Shown here: piece by piece, positions 55,402-64,000 of the stretch
Position numbering within the stretch: the stretch's first letter is position 1
How the letters are laid out: every line of letters starts with the position of its first letter
NCBI GenBank assembly: GCA_018398575.1
Contig: JAGTXZ010000010.1
Coordinates: 310,001 to 374,000, forward strand
DNA: 64,000 nt
Direction: 5' to 3'
Origin: Ampelomyces quisqualis
Taxonomy: Eukaryota; Ascomycota; Dothideomycetes; Pleosporales; Phaeosphaeriaceae
The notes under the pieces: model-generated
Seen by the model: only the letters and a program-made list of their open reading frames with translations
What the model was told of the DNA's origin: nothing
Databases searched by the model: none
Made by a program: the position numbers and the translations under genes

Positions 55402-56556
55402 CTAGTCCCAGACCTGGCGGCAACTCACGTTGATGCGTTTCGTACCCATGTAGCCTTTCCATTTCTTGTAAGATCTCTCCTCTGCACGTGTTGCTCCTGG
55501 AGTTCCTACAGGCCAATTGGCCAGGTAGGAAGGACAAGTGCTGGGAATGGTACGCGCCATGGCGTGCCATGCCCATCTGGCTGCGCCAATTAGGTGGACA
55601 CAATCTCCGCTCTTAACGCGAATCGCGACTGTCCGTGGCGCGTTGTCTCCTTTACCGCCATCTTCGCCACGCGCCATTATGAAGATACCGTCGCAGCCGA
55701 CGCTGAAGCTAGCCAATGCGCGTTGACATTGCTCGCTAACATCTCTGTGGACAGGCATAAAGTCCTTGGCCGAATACATGAGCACAACACCCGACTCGGG
55801 ACGAATGTGAGGGAACAGTCCAGTGACTAGCTTTGATAGATCTTCGGGGAACGGCGTCGCATGTTTCGAGTAGCTACGTGTTGGCCAGTCATACTGCTCT
55901 CCGAGTGTAAGCCACCGTAGCTTGGTGTATAAAAACTGCTCGGTGTTGAGCGGATTCAGCTTCTCCGGTGCGAGCGGTTCTAAGCAGTCTTCCGGAGCAG
56001 CTCGTTCACGACTAAAGAAACTGCTGTCGAAGCGCATCGGTTCCGTCGTAGGTTCTGGGGGATAGGGGATGATATAATCTGACTGAAGGTTGATTTTGTG
56101 CGCCGCGTTGGCTAAGTCTCGGTGCATCAAACATGATGTGAAGAGAACCTGCGTCTCCGGAGGAAGGAGTCTGCAGATAACCTGCAGACCGGGAAAGTTG
56201 CGATGTTCGAACACCTGTGCATCTTCAGGCTCTGCTGCCAGCGGCTGCCCGCCTGCGTAGGCTTCGCACGCTGCCTTTATTTGCGATGCAGCTATGCTAC
56301 CTGCAGGTCTCCATATTTCTTGTTGTTCTTTGGTGAACTCATGCCTCTTGCTAAGGTCAAATATGTCAGGGTCTGTTTCGAGTTCATGTTTTCGCATGCT
56401 TTGGTAACGCCAATGCTCCTTTTGTATGAATTCTGGCGGTGTGGCATGTGTATCATGATGTACAGAGCCTTTCTTGAGCAGAGGTTAGTCTAACCCGTTC
56501 ATGGTGCAACAAAGCGACATACGAACACGGGCTGTAGTTTGTGTGGATAGATCCAT
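55402..56556 (-). CDS. ALKBH1-type 2-oxoglutarate/Fe(II) dioxygenase
   Basis: Two exons: 56556-56523 and 56468-55402, 366 aa; 54-nt intron with GTATGT donor. An AlkB-family demethylase of the ALKBH1 group, whose members act on methylated DNA or tRNA. The first exon gives MDLSTQTTARV, joined as V|RSVHHDTHATPPEFIQKEHW. Iron ligands are HRD (H252, D254) in DFMPVHRDVSEQ and a second His in GAARWAWHAMARTIP. RINVSCRQVWD at the C-terminus holds the 2-oxoglutarate-binding Arg. GCDGIFIMARGED and the late KKWKGYMGTKRIN block are typical of fungal ALKBH1. All active-site residues are present. The preferred nucleic-acid substrate cannot be told from sequence. Confidence 0.91.
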
Positions 56557-58173
56557 GGTAAACGGTAGGCGACTGAAGCTTGCGTGTGAGCTAAGAGGGT
56601 TGACGAAGCTGTGTCTTTTCACTAGTGCCCGCCAAAGATGCCCCGTGCCCATCAACATGAAAATCTATCAATATACAATCGACTTCACTGTTGTGTAAGG
56701 TGGGAGATTGAAACACAGTAATAGATTGCGTTAGTGTTTGCGCTTGCTTAGTAATCCACCCACCTACATGCTCCACACATGCATTGTGGCACGAAAACAC
56801 AACCTGTCTGTCATCTATACAGGACTGCATCGCGGATAATATCTCTTGAGATCGGTTGCACGTACAAGGTTGACACAATCTCCGTTCCTGAGTAAGAAGA
56901 GGAAAATATAACCTTCTGGTGCACTCTCAAAAGACGATACCTTGTGTTAAAGATGTAAAATTTGAAGCTTTATGTTGTCATTTTCGCGGGGCGTTATTCG
57001 CCCCTCCAAATAACCTTTGCCCATTGCACGGTTGCGCTAGTTGAGTCGACATTTTTCGAATGCTGAGTCGAGATCTAGTCAAGTGTATCGGTACCGGTAC
57101 ACGGCAAAACTCGAGTAGTTATAGGTTTCTATCCCACCCAAAGTATTGACTTGGCCGCGAAGCATGTAGCTTTATACAAAGTGAAGAATTGAAAGCATTT
57201 ATCACAGCACTGTCTTGTAATCACAATCTTTGGCTTGTCCGATCGACCGAGCCTGCGCGTGCTTCTAGAGGGCTGTGTGCAGGGCATGTCTTTGGTTTCC
57301 TATGGCAATTCTTTATGAAAAAAAGCCCTATGGCCAATCTTGCTCGATGAACGGTACGCTGCAAAACAACCCTATCGAGGACGTGGCTAAGCTCGTCAAA
57401 GCTGCGCAGGATGCACAAGATCAGGGGCGCTGAAAATGAGTGACGTCATCGTGACAATGGTGGGGAGACATCTGACAGCCACAGCAGGCGACTCGTTAGC
57501 GCAGCGCTAGAAAGCTTGTCTTGGGAAACGTGGCGCAACGCCGCAACTTCCGATGGATCAGGACATGGATTGCACATGCCAGTCGAGGAGACGCAGAGGG
57601 AGACGAACATCAAGGGCTTGGACAAGTGGCCCCCGGTGGCATGCATCCCATATGAGCTGCCAGGCTCTGTACGAGCTGCAGCGCCGGGACCTACCGTACC
57701 AACATGGCGGGATCGAGATGGCATTCTTAGCACAACCTCGGAATTGTGGCTGATGTTGAATTGGTCATGACGCAACCGGCAGCAGGTCCTCCGCAGAGGA
57801 TCCTGGATGACGATCACCCAGCGTCGCCGTCATCGCGGCCGGCGAGGCGCCTGTTTTGAGCCAGGCCCGCTTGCTCCCAGACAACTTGCTTTGGTGCTTG
57901 CTGCAAGCTGCAAAGTTATGGTGGTGACGACGCGTGCATGACGTAAGGCGGCCGTGCTACACACGCCCGCTTGCAAGCACTCGCGTGGTCACGGCAACCA
58001 CGCCCTCGATCCAAATAATAAAGCCCTGCCCGCACTTCCCCTCCGCCGTGCCCTCTGTCCTCCGTCCTCCAGACTCCCACCACCCCGCGCTCCAACATCC
58101 AGACCGCTTCTTCCATTGTTTCAGCGTTTGTTTATTTGATACCCCACAGCAGCTCCCGACGATATCCTACACC
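56557..58173. other. Long intergenic region, 1.6 kb
   Basis: The left half is AT-rich without any supported frame. Near 57516-57817 frames are open on both strands (for example LPGSVRAAAPGPTVPTWRDR on the plus strand) without a family match or splice support. The last ~150 nt are C-rich leader of the following gene. No gene called. Confidence 0.45.
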
Positions 58174-61100
58174 ATGGCGGGCTCGAAAGCTGTCAACCGT
58201 ACGTCGCCCCTCCGCTGCCCTGGATTGAGCACGCCATGAAGCACCACCTGAGCCACGCTAACCACGGCGCGCGCAGGTCCAGTTGACCTCAAGCAGAAGG
58301 AGGCCGACGTCAACAACAAGCTCCAGCTATTTGGCATCTTCCAAGGTACGTGCTACCTGCCACACGCCGCGGTCTTTGGCGCTACCCCACATGCGGACTA
58401 GTGGAGCGCGCTAACTCTGCACCTCAGCTTTCGCCAACGGAAAGGTGCCCTCCAACAAGCAGATTGACGTTGCGCTCAATTCAGCGCTGGCGTCGAAGCC
58501 GCTCGGCTCACCCTCTAAGAAGCTGTCCAGCGAAGGCCAGAAGCTGGTCGGCGACCTCAAGACGGTCATCGAGCAGGCCAAGATCCTGCTCCTCACCAAG
58601 AACGAAGGCAACCTTCTCCAGGACTTCATCTGGCAGGCCGAGCAGATCACCGGTGCTGGCACAACCCTGCCTGGTGCGCCGGTTGACAAGGACACGGCGA
58701 AGCAGCACGGCAGCGAGGCGCTTGACGGACTACGCACCCTTGGCACCCTACTCATCTCCAACGGCCAATTCAGGAAGCTGCTCTCCGATGCCACTGTTCT
58801 CCTACGTGACATTGCCGGCGATGCGGCCCAGAACACTGCCAACAAGGTCAAGCCATCAGACGATCAACTCAACCAGCTCGACCGCCCTGCTGACGACAAC
58901 ACGTGGCATGAAACCCCGCACTTGTCCAAGGAGAAGCTCCTAGCTCAGGCAAAGCAGAACCTGCCCTTCGGAAAGGGCGATGCTAAGCAGGCCGCCGGCG
59001 ACATCAACCAAGCTGCTCATCCGGACGGGTCCCGTGACCCTCGTGACACGGCCCAGCTCGGTGCTCATGAGGGCCAGACCGGTCAGTCCACTGGGCTCAA
59101 CACCCAGGCTGCCGTGAACGTCGCCAAGGACAAGGTGGACCAGAATGTGTCCGAAGAGGACAAGGACAAGGCCCGTGCTCGTCGCGATCAGCTCAACAAC
59201 TACCTCAAGGGCAAGATGCCAGAGGAGCGCCGCGACCAGACTATCTGGCGTCTGAAGAAGATGGTTGTCGAGATCCAAGGCCACCAGGATTACCAGCGTG
59301 CCATTGAGACTCTTCTTCGTCTTGCCGAGCAATACGGCGGCCACACCAGGAACGTGACCCAACAGGCTACGGGAACCGTCAAAGGTGCGCATCAGGATGA
59401 TGCTCTGCAGACTGCCGAAACTGATCTAAAGGTGTGTTTTTACATGTTTCCGTTATGAAAACGCTCATTGGCTAACCAACATGAAGACACTCCTCGAGCG
59501 ATTTGCGAATGGCACTTCCTCTGACGACCTCATCGAGTCTATCAACCAGATCTACAAGGATGCCGATCGCGACCCTGAACTCAAGAACTGGTTCAAGCGC
59601 CTTGATACCTACATCCGTAAGATTCTGCAGCAACAGGGCTACATCCTCGAAGAAGCTTCTAATGAGGAGTGGAACCGCATCTACGACCAGGGCCACGACT
59701 TGCTCCGCAACCGTTACCGCGGACACACTGACCGCATTGCCGACGAGTTCAAGTACATTGGCGAGCAATTTGATGCCGACCCACAGAACAAGGCTTTCGC
59801 GGAGTCCGTCAATCGGTTGTTCAATGACCTTGGAACTGATGAGAATGGCAAGACCGTGTTCAAGCCCCACCTCCTGAAGGATATCACGGATGTCATCCTA
59901 CCTGGTTTCTTCGAGAGCGTGCAGTACATCCCCATTCCTCGCATCGAGTACAGCGACCCAATGATCGACGCTGTTGTGGAGAACCTAGTCATTGAGGGTG
60001 ACAACCTCGCGCCCAACGTCTTGGAGTTTGGCTCAGACAACTACTGGCGCTGGGGACGGAAGCAGATCTCGAGCAAGAACAAGAACAAGGTCATGCTTTC
60101 AGTTTCTGGTGTTCAGATGGACCTTCGCGATGTGTCTTACTACATCAAGCGCAAGCAGGGCTTCCCCTCCATCACCGACAAGGGTGTTATGGATGTCTTC
60201 ATGGGCGGCACTGGCTTCAGCTTCAAGGTCGAGATGGAGACTGCTGACCGTGCTCGCGAGAACAATGCTCAGACGCACTTCTTCAAAGTCAACAAGATCG
60301 AGACCGATATCCAGAACCTCCAGATCAAGTTGAAGAAGAGCAACCACAAGTTGCTATTCAACATGTTCAAGCCTCTCCTTCTCAAGGTTATGCGTCCCGT
60401 CATCCAGCGCGTACTGGAGAAGCAGATCAAGGACTCCGTCAACCAGCTTGACGGCATGCTCTACGACATCAAGGTCGAAGCCGACAAGGCTGCGGCCGAG
60501 GCCAAGCGCAACCCTGACCCGCAGAACCTCCAGAACATATACCAGCAGTACGCATCGGCTGCTCAAAAGCGCATCATGCAAGGCAAGCAGAAGAAGGAGC
60601 AGTTGAAGGAGAAGACCAAAGATACTCAGGTCAATGTCGCAGTCACCCAGCACGACTCTATCTTCAAGAACATCTCTCTACCCGGCGGCATCTCTTCCAA
60701 GGCTACGGAGTATAAAGACCTCGCTGCCAAGGGCGATAAGTGGGAGAGCCCCATCTTCTCTATTGGCTCAGCCAAGGAGACCTCCAGCCTGCCCACTGCA
60801 CCAAAAGTCACCCGCAAGCCTCACGGCCGTGCTGGTGGTTACGGTTCCGACATGGGCCAGGCTACAGGTGCTCCCCAGAGTTTCGGTGCCTCCGAAGGCC
60901 TCAACCCCGTTCAGGGCGTCAACCCATCCGGTTTCGACAGCACCAGCCAGTACAGCTCTACTCAGGCGGGCTATGGCCAGTCTCAACTTGATGGTACTAG
61001 CGGCATCCCAGGTACGCACGGTACTGGAGCTGGTCTTACTGGCGGCCAGCAGCACGGTGCTCCTGGATTTGCTGGTCAGGTGGACAATGCGTTCAACAGC

Positions 61101-61268
61101 TCTACTGGTGGCGTTGGAAGTACCTCTGGACTCAGTGGCACCACTGGCGGTGTAGCAGGCGGTGCTATTCCTCCTGCCGGCACAATTGGAACTGGAATTG
61201 CTGGAGCACCAGGAACTCAGAGCTCCACTTACCTCGACTACACCCCGGAAACCGAGCGACGCGTCTAG
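58174..61268 (+). CDS. DUF5923/DUF4449-type fungal protein with lipid-binding-like C-terminal domain
   Basis: Four exons: 58174-58198, 58277-58345, 58428-59431, 59487-61268, 959 aa. It starts MAGSKAVNR, joined as NR|PVDLKQKEADVNNKLQLFG. The first ~440 residues are mostly helical and charged (SEGQKLVGDLKTVIEQAKIL, EERRDQTIWRLKKMVVEIQG). The middle part (about residues 510-690) contains FFESVQYIPIPRIEYSDPMI, EGDNLAPNVLEFGSDNY, MDLRDVSYYIKRKQGFPSIT and DKGVMDVFMGGTGFSFKVEM. That is the pattern of a fungal family annotated as DUF5923 plus DUF4449, thought to resemble BPI/SMP-like lipid-binding folds. A coiled region follows, and the last ~160 residues are Gly/Ser/Thr/Gln-rich. The domain numbers are from memory; biochemical function is not established. 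Confidence 0.85.
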
Positions 61269-61973
61269 ATACTTGGAATGCTCTCCAAGTAACTCTCAAG
61301 CTTGAGGCGCAGCACCACAGATTACGATTACGATTACTTTTCCTTTTGACCTGATGATACCACGTAAGCACATGGGTGAAATGGTTTTGTTTTTGAGGCA
61401 GTTCACAATGGGGGTGAAGCAAGTGGTTAGAGGTTGGTAATGGAGATAGCGGACATGGGGTTTGGAGAGACAAAAGCGACCTTGCTCGCCGACTGTAGTA
61501 ATAATTAATACATGGTTTCCCCCATAACTTTGAAATACGTTTCATTTGCCGTGGTTCACTACATGAGAGAAGTAACAACGTGCTAAGGAATTACGATGCA
61601 ATTTGTTGTGGACGAGGTGACGCCTTGCTAGTCCTTGAAATCAAGGGCATTATGTGACAAGATTTTTATCTGATATTAGTAACCATTGCAGGTCGGATAA
61701 CGGAGTCGGATACAGAGAACCACGTGGAGGAAATGGGTTGAAGAAAAACAGTGATGCAAGTATCGTGGGATACCCCCTTGTCTTGAAACGTGTTTGCGGA
61801 ACACCTTTTCTTTTAGGGGTCGCATCTCTCAGTGAACAGACCAAGCACACTTGTCATTCAGACTCGAGGATCAAAGTTTATTTTTCAGTCCTTGTTTGCG
61901 TGCCGTCCATCAGTGGTCGCGCAGAGGCTTTCTTTCGGGCTTCATCTACCACCTACCATCTACCATGTACCCT
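61269..61973. other. Intergenic, convergent gene ends
   Basis: 3' regions of the DUF5923/DUF4449-type gene (+) and EFL1 (-). Contains a short GATTAC triplicate near 61319-61337. No gene seen. Confidence 0.5.
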
Positions 61974-64000
61974 CTACCTCTTCAACGTCTTCTGCTTCTC
62001 CGCCTCGACCTTGACCTCCTTGACTCTCAGGCCCTTGCGCCTTCGCACCGAATCGACGTACCTCTTAGCCAGATTCTCCCGATCGGCAAGCTCGCCCAGA
62101 TCTTCGAGTTGATCGTCGGTAAACGGGACCCAAAAGGGGTCTTGGTCCAGCATGTCGAAGCCAGCGAATCTGAGCTGCGGAGAAGCCGAGCCCGAGCTTC
62201 GCTTTCTGATTTCGTCACTGAAGCCAAAGGATTCGGCGACAGGGAGGAGTGCGTTGATAGTAAAAGTTTGATTACCCGTTGTTGACGCAGATGAGGTAGA
62301 CGACAGTGTTTCTGAGAGAATGGTGCCGCGGCGACGAGTGAGCACGGCGTAGACTCTTCCCAGAACGTCGGTACTGGCCTGGATTTCGCACGTGTACATG
62401 GCGAGCAGCATTCGGGGAGACCAGTCGAGGAAGCCTTGGTGGATGGAAGAGCGTACGGCTTTGATGACTTCACCTGTTAGACGGCCGCGTTCGGACGGGG
62501 CTTCTTCGTCCGAGGGCATGTTGATGGATACGTCTTCGAGGAACACGGCGATGCCTTGCACAGGTTCGGCACAGCATGGTCCTTGGGATGTGGCTAACTG
62601 AAAGGCGTAGAGAATTGTCGATGCAAAGGTATGTGCGGAGATGGTGCGGTCAGAGGTTGTTTCCGTCTCGACTTCAGGAGAGTCGGACTCGCAAAGTCTA
62701 ATGTCAGGGTTAGGACAATGCTTGGGAGAGAGAAACAGTTTGACTGACACTTTGCTACAAATACCAGCCTTGGTAGTATCGACCAAGATGTTGGGACCTA
62801 TGCGACGTGGTCCAAATGCCGTAATCTTTTCGATCACGTCGGTCCAGACTTCTTTTTGACCTTTTGCCTTTGCAAAGGCATCCTGGAGTTGCCTCTTCAA
62901 ATCTACGAGGCTAAGAGTGTGCCCTATCTCGCGCTGTTCCGCCTCTTGCATGCCATCATCCTCGGCTGATGTGATTTCAGGGTGTAGGTTGGCATCCGCC
63001 CGCCCCTCTTCTTCTGCCCTCCTTTCAGCATACAGTCTCTTGATGGCCACAGAATTCTTTCCGAGAAATTCGGTCACGCTCGGAGGAAGTGGTCGCACCC
63101 GCAGGCGTACAGAAACGTGTTTGCTGGCAGTCTCCCCAATGACTGTGCCTCGAGGTAGGGTTGGATCCTTTGGATTGTTCATCTCGGGTGCAGCGACGAT
63201 GGATTCGCGGTACGGCACTATCGGCTCGCCAGCTTGTACCTCGCACTTGGCGAATCGCTCACGGAGATCTTTCAAGCACCTCTCCAGATGAAGCTCGCCG
63301 GCTGTTAAGATGACATGCTCTCCACTCGGTAGTTGTTCATACTCGGCACAAGGGTCGCTCTGGACCAGGAGCTTCAAGCCCTTTATCATCTTGTCGAGAT
63401 CATAAGGATTCTCGGGCTCTAGCGCGACTCTGACGATAGGCTGTGTTCCCATCTGCACACCCGCAAGATTTAGAGATCCTAGAAGCTGTGAGCAGAGAGT
63501 GCCCGACTTGAGAACATGCCCTTCGAGGCCACCGACTCCAAAGACAACGCCAGCTGGCACGGAGGTTAGTGGCTCGAGACCACGGCCCATCATGAGATAG
63601 AGCGCAGTGATTTTGACCTTGTGGGGCTCCGGAGCAGCGTGAGGATCAGACGGCGTGAACTTTGGCCCAAGAACGTAAACCTCGTCCCCGACAGTCAATG
63701 TGCCCGAGAAAATTCGAGCAAACCCAATGAGATGCTCTGCATTCTCTTGCACTGGTGGTACCTCCTCTTCAGGTGTCCCTGTCGTGCCAATGGCGGCAGA
63801 ACTAAGGGCTTCTGTGACATTGGTCATATGGGGTTCTTCGTTTGCGGCAGCTTGTTGTCGTGCAATCTCTGCTCGCTTCTTTCTCCCCATCTCTCTTGCC
63901 TCCTCAGCTGTAAGTACTCCGCCTCTGCGCTTGTTGTGGGGAAGCTCGCTATCAGGTACAGAGATCATCTTGCTAACGTATGCAACGACAGGGGCATCTT
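61974..64000 (-). CDS. RIA1: EFL1/Ria1, elongation factor-like GTPase of 60S maturation (C-terminal part; 5' beyond window)
   Basis: The frame runs in from the right edge (reads DAPVVAYVSKMISVPDSE...) and ends at the stop at 61974, about 675 codons. EFL1 works with the SBDS protein to release Tif6/eIF6 from late pre-60S subunits in the cytosol. The visible part covers domain II (HLIGFARIFSGTLTVGDEVY, VLGPKF), domain III (NPYDLDKMIKGLKLLVQSDP, TAGELHLERCLKDLRERFA), domain IV and domain V (GRVYAVLTRRRGTILSET, INALLPVAESFGFSDEIRKR). It closes with FDMLDQDPFWVPFT. The EFL1-specific insertion lies near KKRAEIARQQAAANEEPH. The N-terminal G domain is outside the window. A 51-nt in-frame intron may interrupt the frame after KAGICSK. 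Confidence 0.93.
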   Translation of the reverse strand, partial: DAPVVAYVSKMISVPDSELPHNKRRGGVLTAEEAREMGRKKRAEIARQQAAANEEPHMTNVTEALSSAAIGTTGTPEEEVPPVQENAEHLIGFARIFSGTLTVGDEVYVLGPKFTPSDPHAAPEPHKVKITALYLMMGRGLEPLTSVPAGVVFGVGGLEGHVLKSGTLCSQLLGSLNLAGVQMGTQPIVRVALEPENPYDLDKMIKGLKLLVQSDPCAEYEQLPSGEHVILTAGELHLERCLKDLRERFAKCEVQAGEPIVPYRESIVAAPEMNNPKDPTLPRGTVIGETASKHVSVRLRVRPLPPSVTEFLGKNSVAIKRLYAERRAEEEGRADANLHPEITSAEDDGMQEAEQREIGHTLSLVDLKRQLQDAFAKAKGQKEVWTDVIEKITAFGPRRIGPNILVDTTKAGICSKVSVKLFLSPKHCPNPDIRLCESDSPEVETETTSDRTISAHTFASTILYAFQLATSQGPCCAEPVQGIAVFLEDVSINMPSDEEAPSERGRLTGEVIKAVRSSIHQGFLDWSPRMLLAMYTCEIQASTDVLGRVYAVLTRRRGTILSETLSSTSSASTTGNQTFTINALLPVAESFGFSDEIRKRSSGSASPQLRFAGFDMLDQDPFWVPFTDDQLEDLGELADRENLAKRYVDSVRRRKGLRVKEVKVEAEKQKTLKR

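Noticed and set aside
57446..57817. Opposing open frames in the long intergenic region
   Set aside because: No family similarity, no splice support, and both strands are open equally.

Overview
The window reads as nuclear DNA of a filamentous ascomycete (Pezizomycotina). Genes are split by short GT-AG introns, mostly 45-110 nt. The gene set includes palH (the alkaline pH sensor of filamentous fungi), a HET-domain incompatibility gene and a relic of an AA9 lytic polysaccharide monooxygenase. Codon use follows the standard code. I lean towards Dothideomycetes, but that is inference only. No rRNA, tRNA, CRISPR, IS element or replication origin was found.

Layout. 1-10.1 kb: the 3' end of an unrecognised Lys/Glu-rich gene (+), an AIM6-type membrane phosphodiesterase (-), cullin-4 (-) and cohesin subunit Scc3 (-). 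10.5-11 kb: a small orphan gene with a secreted-protein look (-). 11.7-22.4 kb: palH (+), sorting nexin mvp1 (+), dcn1 (+, with a 2-kb interval after exon 1 that holds a long open frame) and ribosomal protein eL32 (+). 24-29 kb: two orphan proteins (+). 29.2-32.5 kb: ribosome biogenesis factor ALB1 (-), divergent from a membrane-anchored deubiquitinase (+). 33.3-35.1 kb: an NCS1 nucleobase permease (+). 35.2-42.8 kb: a gene-poor accessory block with an AA9 relic, an MDR oxidoreductase, a HET gene, and relics of a serine carboxypeptidase and an NmrA-like oxidoreductase. 42.9-64 kb: conserved genes again: YPT7, an SLC35F-like transporter, PUS4 and CWF23 (divergent), a small orphan, PI-PLC, an UNC93-like transporter, an ALKBH1-type dioxygenase, a DUF5923/DUF4449-type protein, and the 3' part of EFL1/RIA1.

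How genes relate. Cullin-4 and Dcn1, a NEDD8 acceptor and its E3 co-factor, lie about 12 kb apart. ALB1, eL32 and EFL1 all act in the 60S ribosomal subunit or its assembly. PalH, Mvp1 and Ypt7 act at the plasma membrane, endosome and vacuole.

Most interesting signals: (1) the open frame inside dcn1 is bounded by splice sites that would make it a phase-2, in-frame cassette exon of exactly 499 codons; (2) a six-unit, strictly 16-bp tandem array of CACGTG boxes lies between PUS4 and CWF23; (3) the accessory block holds three separate decaying genes. Exon limits were read by eye from GT/AG sites, frame continuity and family motifs.
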